From: CALMEC01 sp031366605 | Lineage (GTDB): Bacteria > Actinomycetota > Thermoleophilia > Miltoncostaeales > Miltoncostaeaceae | Direction of reading: 5' to 3' | Assembly (NCBI GenBank): GCA_031366605.1 | Contig: JANLOO010000061.1 | Location: 16,282-80,281 of the forward strand | Length of the DNA stretch: 64,000 nucleotides | In this document: positions 54,981 through 64,000 of the stretch, piece after piece | How positions within the stretch are numbered: position 1 is the stretch's first letter | Layout of the letters: every line of letters begins with the position of its first letter | Position numbers and translations under genes: made by a program | The notes under the pieces: generated by a model | Databases searched by the model: none | The model's input: only the letters and a program-made list of their open reading frames with translations | What the model was told of the DNA's origin: nothing

Positions 54981-55130
54981 GTGACACCGGTTCTCGAGGT
55001 CTACGCCCAACTCGACGAGCGCCCCTACCCCAAAGCCATCACCATCCCCGATCAGCAAATCGCCGCCGTCGCAATCGAGGGCGACGCCTTCCACTCCGAA
55101 TGGAACTACCTCATCAAACCACGCACTTAA
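54981..55130 (+). pseudogene. C-terminal remnant of an ISAzo13-type transposase
   Basis: The last 50 codons before the TAA at 55130 read TPVLEVYAQLDERPYPKAIT, then IPDQQIAAVAIEGDAFHSEW and NYLIKPRT. This closely recalls the C-terminus of ISAzo13/Rhodopirellula-type transposases (YPKG-hydrophobic-SDEQM ... FHxEWNY). The upstream part of the transposase is missing. Assignment is from memory of the family. Confidence 0.55.
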
Positions 55131-55435
55131 AGACCAACGAGCCCTTCGCACGATTGGCAACGACCGCCGCCGCCGTCTCACTCGGTTTTGCTTCGGAAGT
55201 AGGCGTTCTGAGGTTCGAATTTCCACCCGCCGGGGGCGAGCCCCGCTCCGGGCCGTTTCGCTCGCCATCCGACGCAGTGGTTATTTCTGCACGGACCCTA
55301 AACGTCGCGCGAAGTCATGCCCTGCACGTTTGCCAAATCCTCACCGCGTCCGCAGCGAGATCCATGGAAGCTCAGGCATTCGAAACGCCTGCAGCGATGA
55401 CAACCGCGCTCGATCCGAGCGGAGGCGCCTGGGAG
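55131..55435. other. Gap after the transposase remnant
   Basis: 305 bp between the remnant and rpsT with no gene, tRNA or convincing terminator. Codon use is not informative. It may be further insertion-sequence debris. Confidence 0.45.
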
Positions 55436-55693
55436 CTACGCCTCGCGGGCGGCGAGCATGCGGGCGACGCGGCTCTTCTTGCGGGCGGCGTTGTTGACAT
55501 GGATCGCGCCCTTGGATGCAGCCTTGTCGATCAGCTTTTCGAGATCGCGGGCCCGCGTTGCGGCCTCGTCGTTCTCGGCGGCGGCTTCAAGCCCCTTGAA
55601 CAAGGTCTTGATCGTCGAGCGGTAGCGGATGTTCGACTCCCGCTGCTTCTCGCTGCGAAGGATCCGCTTCTTCTGCTGCTTGATGTTGGCCAA
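55436..55693 (-). CDS. rpsT: 30S ribosomal protein bS20
   Basis: 85-aa basic helical protein: ANIKQQKKRILRSEKQRESNIRYRSTIKTLFK, and LIDKAASKGAIHVNNAARKKSRVARML. The start is TTG 55693 with GGAAGGA about nine bases upstream. Divergent from murJ. Confidence 0.96.
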   Translation of the reverse strand: MANIKQQKKRILRSEKQRESNIRYRSTIKTLFKGLEAAAENDEAATRARDLEKLIDKAASKGAIHVNNAARKKSRVARMLAAREA

Positions 55694-55839
55694 ACCGATG
55701 TCCTTCCAGGATGTTCCGAGCGACCGCGTATCTTACACATCATGTGGGTGGTCAAACACGCCGTGTTCGAACGGATGCCGCGGACGCGCAGTGGTGCAGG
55801 CGCGCCTCGCCCGCCCCGTCCGGCACTGGGGAGTTCTCA

Positions 55840-57444
55840 CTGGCCGAGGTAGACGCCACGGCGGAGGTACCCATCACCGGAGCGAAGGGCGCAGGCCGCT
55901 CGACCGCCATCTTTGCCCTGTGGACCGCGGTCAGCCGGGTGGCCGGCCTGGTGCGCGAGATCGCCGCCGCCGCCCTCTATGGCGTTGGTCCAACCATCGA
56001 CGCGTTCGTCGTCGCGTTCCAGGTACCGAACCTGCTGCGCAGCCTGGTGGCCGACGCAGCGCTCTCAGCCGCATTCGTGCCCACGTTCACCGAACTCGAC
56101 GAGCAGGGGCGCCGCAAGGAGGCTGCCCAACTTGCCGGTGCATTCGTCGGGTTGATCTCCCTCGTTCTCGGGATCATCACGCTGATTGCGGTCGTGACGG
56201 CACCATGGGTCATGCCGCTGTTCGCTCCGAACCTTCCGGCCGGCTCCACCCAGCTGCTCGTGCACCTCTCGCAGATCATGTTTCCGATCATCGTGCTGCT
56301 GGGATTGACCGGGCTCGTGATGGGGATCCTGCAGGCCAACGGTGAGTTCGCATCAAGCGCGTTCGTGCCAGTGCTCTGGAACGGGGTCATCATCGCCGCC
56401 TTGTTGATCGTCGCCCCGATGGTGGATGGCGACGCCAAGATCTACGTGTACGCGATCGGCATCCTGATCGGCACGGCGGTGCAACTCCTCTACCTGTTGC
56501 CCGGTCTGCGCGGCAAAGGGCCGTTCCGGATCTCGCTCGGTCGCGGCAACCCCCACGTCCGCAGGGTGCTCGGGCTGATGGTGCCGGTCACGATCGGGCT
56601 TGGGTTGATCAACTTCACCCTCGTCATCAACAGCTACGTCGCGGACAAGATCCCCGGGGAGGGGGCGATCCGTGGGATCGACGCGGCGTTCCGGCTGTAC
56701 ATCCTTCCGCAGGGCATCTTCAGCGTCGCGGTGTCGACGGTGCTGTTTCCGCTCATCTCGCGTATGGCGGCGCGGGGCGACATCTCCGGCATGCGGCAGG
56801 CGGTCACCGACGGCACCCGCCAGATCTTCTTCCTCTTGATCCCCGCCACGGTGTTCCTGGCGCTTCTGGCCACACCGGTGACCCGCTTGGTCTACGAACA
56901 CCGCAGCTTTGACGCGGCCGCCACCGACCTGACCAGTAGCGCCTTGGTGTTCTTCACGCTCGGACTGGTGTTCAACGGCGGAAGCCTGTTGTTCATCCGC
57001 TCGTTCTTCGCGCTCAAGAAGACGTGGATCCCGACCAAGGTCTCGGTGGGGACGCTTGCCGTCAATGCGATCCTGGACTTCGCGCTCTACAAACCGATGG
57101 GCGTTGGGGGCATCGCACTCGCGACCTCGGTGGCGAGCTTCGCCGGCTTCGTCGCGATGGGGGTGTTGCTGCGCCGCGAACTCGGAGGCTTGAACGTCCG
57201 GTGGATGTCGGACGGCTTCGTCCGCACGGCCATCGCGTCCGTCTGGCTCGGAGCGCTGGCGTTCGGCACGTGGCACGCGCTCGACAGCGCGCTCGGCCGG
57301 TCACTGCCCGGACAGCTTGTCAGTGTTGCTGTCGCGTTGGTCGCGGCGGTGGCCGCCTACCTGTCGGCCGCCCGCGGTGTGGGTCTGCCGGAGCTCCGTG
57401 TGATGGGTCGGACGCTGCGTTCGCTTCGCTCAACGCGGGCGTGA
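55840..57444 (+). CDS. murJ: Lipid II flippase MurJ
   Basis: About 534-aa MOP-superfamily flippase with some 14 helices. RSTAIFALWTAVSRVAGLVREIAAAALYGVGPTIDAFVVAFQVPNLLRSLVADAALSAAFVPTF is the N-terminal signature. The only ATG upstream (55711) sits 18 bp from the divergent rpsT start and adds a Cys/Arg-rich stretch. CTG 55840 has GGGGAG six bases before it and gives a normal N-terminus, so I take it as the start. Confidence 0.93.
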   Translation: MAEVDATAEVPITGAKGAGRSTAIFALWTAVSRVAGLVREIAAAALYGVGPTIDAFVVAFQVPNLLRSLVADAALSAAFVPTFTELDEQGRRKEAAQLAGAFVGLISLVLGIITLIAVVTAPWVMPLFAPNLPAGSTQLLVHLSQIMFPIIVLLGLTGLVMGILQANGEFASSAFVPVLWNGVIIAALLIVAPMVDGDAKIYVYAIGILIGTAVQLLYLLPGLRGKGPFRISLGRGNPHVRRVLGLMVPVTIGLGLINFTLVINSYVADKIPGEGAIRGIDAAFRLYILPQGIFSVAVSTVLFPLISRMAARGDISGMRQAVTDGTRQIFFLLIPATVFLALLATPVTRLVYEHRSFDAAATDLTSSALVFFTLGLVFNGGSLLFIRSFFALKKTWIPTKVSVGTLAVNAILDFALYKPMGVGGIALATSVASFAGFVAMGVLLRRELGGLNVRWMSDGFVRTAIASVWLGALAFGTWHALDSALGRSLPGQLVSVAVALVAAVAAYLSAARGVGLPELRVMGRTLRSLRSTRA

Positions 57445-57457
57445 CCGGTCTGCCCGC

Positions 57458-57463
57458 TACGAT
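57458..57463 (+). promoter_or_regulatory. -10-like element of lepA, likely leaderless
   Basis: TACGAT ends nine bases before the TTG start, the same spacing as TATACT before leuS. No Shine-Dalgarno intervenes. Confidence 0.4.
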
Positions 57464-57472
57464 ACGTCGGCT

Positions 57473-59283
<1,811 letters not shown>

Positions 59284-59287
<4 letters not shown>

Positions 59288-60384
59288 CCGGCGTCCGACA
59301 CCTCTATGTCCACCTCCCGTTTTGCTCGAGTCGCTGTGGGTACTGCGCGTTTGTGGTCGAGGTCGGGGCGCTCGACCGTCGTGACGACTATCTGGATGCG
59401 TTGCTCGTCGAACTCGCGGCCGAGGGCCGGCGGATCGGTGAGTTGGACACCGTCTATCTGGGGGGTGGCACGCCGACGCTGATGGAGGCGCACCGTCTCG
59501 CGCGCCTGATGCAGGCCATCCGTCCGCATCTGGCAGCGGGCGCCGAGGTGACGACCGAGGCCAATCCCGAGACGGTTGACCAGGCTGCGTTTGCGGCGCT
59601 GCGCGAGGCGGGCATCACACGCGTGTCGTTGGGGGCCCAGTCCTTTCAGCCGGACCTGTTGCGTGCGCTCGACCGCCAGGCCACGCCTGATCAGGTGCGC
59701 GCGGCGTTCAACGCGGCCCGCGCGGCGGGGTTCGCCAGCGTCAGCATCGATCTGCTGTTCGCGGTGCCGGGGCAGGACCTGCCGATGCTGCAGGCCGACA
59801 TCGATGAGGCGATTGCCCTGGGCGCCGACCACATCTCGTGGTATGAGCTCGAGGTCAAACCTGGCAGTGCGCTGGCACGTCACGGCGCGAGCATCGATGA
59901 GGACTTCTCCGAGCAGGCCTATCGGCTGGTGGTCGAGCGCCTGGAGGCAGCCGGATATCACTGGTACGAGACCGCCAACTTCGCGCGGCCCGGCCATGAA
60001 TGTCGCCACAGCCTGGCTTACTGGCAGGCAGCCGACTACGTGGGTGTGGGCATCGGCGCGGTCTCGACCGTCGGGCCAGACCGGTGGCGCAACGCGCCCG
60101 ACCTGTCCGGCTACATCGCGCGAGCCGGCGACGGGGACGCCCCCCGCCGGACTGGTGAGGCACTCGATCCCGACACCCGCCGCCGTGAGCGTTGGATGTT
60201 GGGTCTGCGGCTGGCTCGACCGTTTCGCATGGATGTGGCGGGGCCGCCCGATCACCCGGAGGCCCTACAACATCTGGCGGGCCTGGGGCTCGTCACCTAT
60301 GACGCCGACGAACTGCGGCTGTCTCGCGACGGCCGGTTCGTGCAGAACGCCATCCTGTGTGAACTGATGGAATACCCCACGTGA
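59284..60384 (+). CDS. hemW: Heme chaperone HemW (radical SAM, HemN-like)
   Basis: 366 aa. YVHLPFCSSRCGYCAF contains the CxxxCxxC [4Fe-4S] site, and HemW-type VYLGGGTPTLM and SLGAQSFQPDLLRALDR follow. A C-terminal HemN domain is present. HemW proteins lack the oxidase Cys and act as heme chaperones. ATG 59284 overlaps lepA; the stop overlaps the hrcA GTG. Confidence 0.93.
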
Positions 60385-61424
60385 GCGACATCCGCCTCTC
60401 CCCGCGCCAGGAAGCCATTCTGCGCATGGTCGTCGAGCGCCACATCTCAAGCGGCATCCCGATCGGGAGCAAGCACATCGCCGGCCAGTTGGGAATGGAT
60501 TTCGCCTCGTCGACGGTGCGTTCCGAGCTGGCACGACTCGAGCAACTGGGGCTCTTGAACCACCCGCACACGTCCGCGGGGCGGGTGCCGACCGATTCCG
60601 GATACCGCTACTACGTGGATCATCTGCGCCCGGACGATCGGTTGCCCGCGCCGCGTGAGGTCGCCAACGCACTCGTGGTGGGCGAGGTCCGCAAAGAGGT
60701 CGACGCCGCGATGCGTCGCGTGGCCGACGTGATGTCCCAGGTCACGCACATGTTGGGGGTGGTCACCGCGCCCCCGGCCCAGTCGACCACATTGCGACGG
60801 GTCGAGGTCTTGGTCCTGCAGCCGCAGCTCGTCATGGTCGTCGCGATCACCTCGACGGGTGCGGTGACAAAACGGATGTTCGCGTTCGACCAACCGGTCG
60901 ATCCGCAATTGGCAGATTGGGCGTCGGACTTTCTCAACGAACGCGTCACCGGGCTCCCCGTCGGCGCCCGCATCATCGGTTCACGCCTGGCGGAGCCGTC
61001 GCTGGGCCCACGCGAGCAGGCTTTTGTGGCGACGATCGGCTCCGCGTTGACCGAGCTGGAGGACGAGGAGAGCCAGGGTTCGCTCGTCGTCGGCGGCCAG
61101 GCGCGCTTTCTCGAAGAGAACCGGTCGCAGGATCTGGTCGAGATCGGTTCACTCATGCACGCGTTGGAAGAGCGGTTCGTGCTGCTCGACCTGCTGCGCG
61201 GTGCGCTCGCCGCCAACGAGGTCTACCTGCGCATCGGCACCGAGCTTCCGGACGGGACGCTGCGCGGTGTGTCGCTGGTGGCGGCCAATTACGGCACCGT
61301 TCGGCGTAACCTGGGCACGGTGTCGGTCATCGGGCCGACGCGGATGGACTACCGTTTGGCGATCGCGACGGTGCGCGAAGCTGCGCACGCGCTGTCGGCC
61401 TACGTGGAAGAGGTGTACGAATAG
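60381..61424 (+). CDS. hrcA: Heat-inducible transcription repressor HrcA
   Basis: 347 aa. The N-terminal winged helix reads SPRQEAILRMVVERHISSGIPIGSKHIA and SSTVRSELARLEQLGLLNHPHTSAGRVPTDSGYRYYVD. The GAF-like and dimerisation domains follow to TVREAAHALSAYVEE. It represses chaperone genes through CIRCE sites, none of which I see in the window. dnaJ does not follow; an unknown acidic protein does. Confidence 0.95.
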   Translation: MSDIRLSPRQEAILRMVVERHISSGIPIGSKHIAGQLGMDFASSTVRSELARLEQLGLLNHPHTSAGRVPTDSGYRYYVDHLRPDDRLPAPREVANALVVGEVRKEVDAAMRRVADVMSQVTHMLGVVTAPPAQSTTLRRVEVLVLQPQLVMVVAITSTGAVTKRMFAFDQPVDPQLADWASDFLNERVTGLPVGARIIGSRLAEPSLGPREQAFVATIGSALTELEDEESQGSLVVGGQARFLEENRSQDLVEIGSLMHALEERFVLLDLLRGALAANEVYLRIGTELPDGTLRGVSLVAANYGTVRRNLGTVSVIGPTRMDYRLAIATVREAAHALSAYVEEVYE

Positions 61425-61447
61425 ACGATCGGTTCGAGATCCTCGAG

Positions 61448-62095
61448 GTGTGGCGTCGTCCGCTCAAGGACGACGCGACGGCGTCCGTGCGTGTGCTCGC
61501 CAAGACCGAGGCCGGCGGTGTGGGTCCCGAGGAATATGCGGTCGGCATCACGACCAAGCAGGAGTCGCAGCTCTACCCGCAGGCCGACGAGGGGGAGCTG
61601 TTCACCGGGCTCTCATTCGCCGAAGCACACTGGGTCGCCGCGGTGCTCGCGAGCGCGACGACGCGCGGCGAGGAGGCCGAGGCGTTGCTCTTTGACCTGC
61701 GCGTGCCGGTCGACCTGACGTGGCGCGACATCGAGTTGGCCGCCGAGGTCATCGAGCCGGGTGGAATCCGGTCGGGTCCGCTCGTGCCGTGGGAGACCGA
61801 GGGCATCCCGTCCCACAGCCGCTACGCCATTGCCACGTACACGCTCGACTGCGGCCACCAGGCCGTCGAATTGTTGCGCCAGGACTTGGAGAGCGCTCCG
61901 TTCTGGGTCGAGGAGGGTGCCGTCGACCACTTGGCCGCCCGCGACGCCCGCAGCCTGTGCCGTCTGCTCCTGGGCGCCGACAACCTCGACGAGGCGTACA
62001 GCCTGATCGAGTCAGCCCAAGAGAACCTCGCAACCCATGCCGACGACGACCTGGACGACTTCGACGACGACGAGGACTCCGACGACCGGATGTGA
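61448..62095 (+). CDS. Unknown protein with acidic C-terminal tail, downstream of hrcA
   Basis: 215 aa from GTG 61448. Contains VGPEEYAVGITTKQESQLYPQADEGELFTGLSFAEAHWVAAVLASA, TWRDIELAAEVIEPGG and a tail of almost only Asp/Glu (about the last 20 residues). The frame is open upstream to the hrcA stop, where ATA overlaps TAG; the extra DDRFEILEVWRRP looks like natural protein, so the true start may be a rare codon. No family recognised. Soluble. Confidence 0.6.
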   Translation: MWRRPLKDDATASVRVLAKTEAGGVGPEEYAVGITTKQESQLYPQADEGELFTGLSFAEAHWVAAVLASATTRGEEAEALLFDLRVPVDLTWRDIELAAEVIEPGGIRSGPLVPWETEGIPSHSRYAIATYTLDCGHQAVELLRQDLESAPFWVEEGAVDHLAARDARSLCRLLLGADNLDEAYSLIESAQENLATHADDDLDDFDDDEDSDDRM

Positions 62096-62432
62096 CCGGA
62101 CGTCTCACGGTGCAGCGACGTACGCTCGCGTCCGCGTGCGGCGCTGACCTGAAACGCGGGCACCTGGGACTGGGCCGGGTCGCCCGGAGTGCTCCGTGGT
62201 CCTCACGGGCGTCGAGGCGTCGGAACGACTGTCGCGCTCAACGAGATCCAACCCCGCGCGCAGCCGACTTGGATGAGGGAGCGCAGACCGGGCGGCCTGG
62301 TTGGGGAACGTGAGCACCCGTCACAGTTTTCGCTGTCTTCTGTGGGGAATTCTGATCCGTTTCGCGCTCCGCTTCGAAGGGTAGATATATCGGGGGGGCA
62401 TCGTGCCGGCCCGAATTCGTCGGAGGTGCGTC
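62096..62432. other. Gap before the NiCoT-like transporter
   Basis: 337 bp without a gene. I looked for a cobalamin riboswitch because of the transporter downstream and found no matching motif. A GATATATC stretch at about 62384-62391 could be part of a promoter. Confidence 0.45.
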
Positions 62433-63173
62433 ATGTTCGGGCTGGATGAATGGATCGCAGGTCTCGGAGCCGGCAACTCGGTGATCCTGTCGTTGGTGGT
62501 CGCGGTCCTGCTGGGGCTTCGACACGCAACCGATCCGGACCATCTCTCGGCAGTCTCAACCCTCGTCGCAGCCGAGCCCGACCGGCGAACGCACCTGGCC
62601 ATGCGCATGGGCCTCGCCTGGGGGGCCGGGCACGCGACGACGCTCTTCGTCTTCGGCGTGCCGATCATCCTCTTTGCGAGCTACCTGCCGCCGCAGGTCG
62701 GACGGCTGGCCGAGGCGGCGATCGGGCTGCTGATCATCGGGTTGGCGGCGCGGTTGCTCGTTCGTTGGCGGCGCGGACAATTGCACGTCCATGAACACGA
62801 GCACGAAGGCCGGGGTCATCGTCATTTGCACGGGCACACCCGTGCGGGTGCAGACACCCACGTCGGTCGGCCCATCCGCTCCTCGCTCGCCGCGTACGGC
62901 ATCGGGTTGATCCATGGGCTGGGCGGGAGCGCAGGCGTGGGTCTCCTCCTCCTGGCGTCGATCTCGAACCGCGTCGTGGCGATCGCTGCGCTGCTGCTCT
63001 TCGCCGTCTTCACGGCGGTCTCGATGACCCTCTGCTCCGGGGCGTTCGGAATGGCGCTGAGCGCACAGGCGGTCAGACGAGGCTTCGATCGCCTCGCACC
63101 CACCCTCGGGGTCGCCAGCATGGCCTTCGGTGTGTGGTACGTGACCATGGCGCTCGCCCCACACTCTTTCTGA
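62433..63173 (+). CDS. Nickel/cobalt transporter-like membrane protein (NiCoT/HupE-UreJ type)
   Basis: 246 aa, about six helices. The metal signature in helix 2 reads LGLRHATDPDHLSAV (RHAxDADH consensus with Pro for Ala). A His-rich cytoplasmic loop follows at about 115-140 (HVHEHEHEGRGHRHLHGH). The second half has GIGLIHGLGGSAGVGLLLLA. ATG 62433 follows GGAGGTG. Ni or Co uptake or efflux is likely; the direction is not set by sequence. Confidence 0.8.
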   Translation: MFGLDEWIAGLGAGNSVILSLVVAVLLGLRHATDPDHLSAVSTLVAAEPDRRTHLAMRMGLAWGAGHATTLFVFGVPIILFASYLPPQVGRLAEAAIGLLIIGLAARLLVRWRRGQLHVHEHEHEGRGHRHLHGHTRAGADTHVGRPIRSSLAAYGIGLIHGLGGSAGVGLLLLASISNRVVAIAALLLFAVFTAVSMTLCSGAFGMALSAQAVRRGFDRLAPTLGVASMAFGVWYVTMALAPHSF

Positions 63174-63698
63174 CACGATCGGCTTCCCGTCTCGCGACGC
63201 CCTGCCGTGCGCGAATGAAGCGCCGTCGCGTTGCTGACCCCCTCGGCCGCCGTTGCCCACCCGTCGGCGACGTCACGGTCGGGCCCGAACTGTCTGGGGC
63301 AACCGCGCTCTGCGCGACGTCCTCGACATGGCCGAGATCCCACGATCCGGAACGCGGCCGCATCGGCGCCGTCGCTGGGACGCGTTCCAGTCTCACAGGC
63401 CGCGGTCTCCACCATCGGGGCCGGGGACGAAGTCCTTCGTCTTGCGCCTGGTGCCGGGCCCCGGAGGCCCCGCAGCTCCCGAGCACGGCGCATCACGTAA
63501 CCCTGGTGCGATGCGACGTATCGGCCGCGTCTGATCGACCAGGGGTCGGTGCCTTGGCGAGCACGAAATGGTCTGTTAATCCGTGCGCAAGATTCATGTA
63601 ATCACGGGCGCATAGAAAGCATCGCGTCCGGGCAGCGTTGCCGGTACGGGGTCGGCCCTGACCGATCCTGGCGTCACACCTTCTCTCAAGGAGTATGC
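63174..63698. other. Gap without a recognised gene
   Basis: 525 bp. Short Arg-rich open frames only. I saw no tRNA, riboswitch motif, repeat or clear terminator. The promoter of the next gene should lie in its last 100 bp, which are more AT-rich. Confidence 0.45.
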
Positions 63699-64000
63699 AT
63701 GCATGTTTCCCACCGGGGCGCCCGCCGCCTCGCCGTGGCCGCCCTCGGGGCCGCCACCCTCGCCGTCCCCATCGCACTCGCGGCGTCGAATCCCCCGGTC
63801 TCAATCGTCTCACCCGCGAACGGGTCGACGGTCACGGGCTCCAAAGTGACCTTGAAGATCAAGGCCAAGCCCGGTTTCCGCTTCACCGATCAGGGCACGG
63901 CCGTGAAGCCCAACGAGGGCCACGTCCACGTCGTTCTCGACAAGCGTCCCTTCGTCGCGCTCTACAGCACGACGTTCGTCTTCAAGGGCCTCAAAGCCGG
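63699..64000 (+). CDS. Exported protein of unknown function (truncated by the window end)
   Basis: First 100 residues only. Signal peptide: HVSHRGARRLAVAALGAATLAVPIALAAS, cut near ALAAS. The mature part begins like an Ig-like domain (VSIVSPANGSTVTGSKVTLKIKAKPGFRFT) with a HVHVVLDKRPFVALYSTTF motif that recalls DUF4399-type domains. AAGGAG precedes it. Three overlapping ATGs (63695, 63699, 63703) are in different frames; only 63699 gives a signal peptide. Confidence 0.7.
   Translation, partial: MHVSHRGARRLAVAALGAATLAVPIALAASNPPVSIVSPANGSTVTGSKVTLKIKAKPGFRFTDQGTAVKPNEGHVHVVLDKRPFVALYSTTFVFKGLKA

Noticed and set aside
55190..55240. tRNA-like GGTTCGAAT near 55212-55220
   Set aside because: The flanking bases cannot form the T stem and no acceptor or anticodon arms are present.
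62096..62432. Cobalamin riboswitch before the NiCoT-like gene
   Set aside because: No B12-box-like segment or suitable helices were seen.

Overview
The window is a GC-rich, gene-dense bacterial chromosome segment made almost entirely of core genes. Conserved clusters (tig-clpP-clpX-valS-folC, mreBCD-mrdA-rodA, rplU-rpmA-obgE-proB-proA-nadD-rsfS, leuS-comEA-comEC-holA, lepA-hemW-hrcA) occur together with a mycobacterial-type long isocitrate lyase, an ergothioneine methyltransferase (EgtD), a deazaflavin-type (DUF385) reductase and an MMPL transporter. This mix suggests an Actinomycetota bacterium that keeps the rod-shape machinery, most likely of the Thermoleophilia/Solirubrobacterales type. 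That placement is inference from gene content, not a phylogeny.

Layout. 1-5.4 kb: egtD, a VapBC-like toxin-antitoxin pair, a Crp-like regulator divergent from an epoxide-hydrolase-like enzyme, a zinc alcohol dehydrogenase and a tiny exported protein with a folded leader. 5.4-15 kb: cupin, tRNA-His, tRNA-Leu, then tig-clpP-clpX, valS-folC-zinc ribbon-ndk-maf. 15-18 kb: membrane and exported proteins and a YCII-type protein paired with an ECF42-like sigma factor. 18-26.3 kb: rod-shape and septal wall operon ending in a DUF697-like protein and RNase E/G. 26.4-32.8 kb: membrane diguanylate cyclase and the rplU-to-rsfS operon. 32.8-43.8 kb: tRNA-Ala, OsmC, a frameshifted lipocalin-like gene, DUF1059, methyltransferase, isocitrate lyase, a DUF11 secreted protein, pyruvate kinase, DUF385 reductase and a lipoprotein with a toxin-like domain plus a putative immunity gene. 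43.8-57.4 kb: leuS, comEA-comEC, MMPL/TetR, holA, ArsR/SRPBCC, a transposase remnant, rpsT and murJ. 57.4-64 kb: lepA-hemW-hrcA, an unknown acidic protein, a NiCoT-like metal transporter and the start of an exported protein.

Three signals stand out. First, two copies of a ~171-bp element (28266-28436 and 33601-33771) have long inverted ends and internal stems whose paired bases change together between copies; one copy splits the rpmA-obgE junction. Second, five genes (ECF sigma factor, maf, mreB, rsfS, murJ) seem to start at CTG, three of them through a 4-nt CTGA overlap with the preceding stop. Third, several genes have a -10-like hexamer only 6-9 nt before the start codon, which points to leaderless transcripts.

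No CRISPR array, prophage or intact insertion sequence was seen; the only mobile-element traces are the paired element and a C-terminal transposase remnant at about 55 kb.
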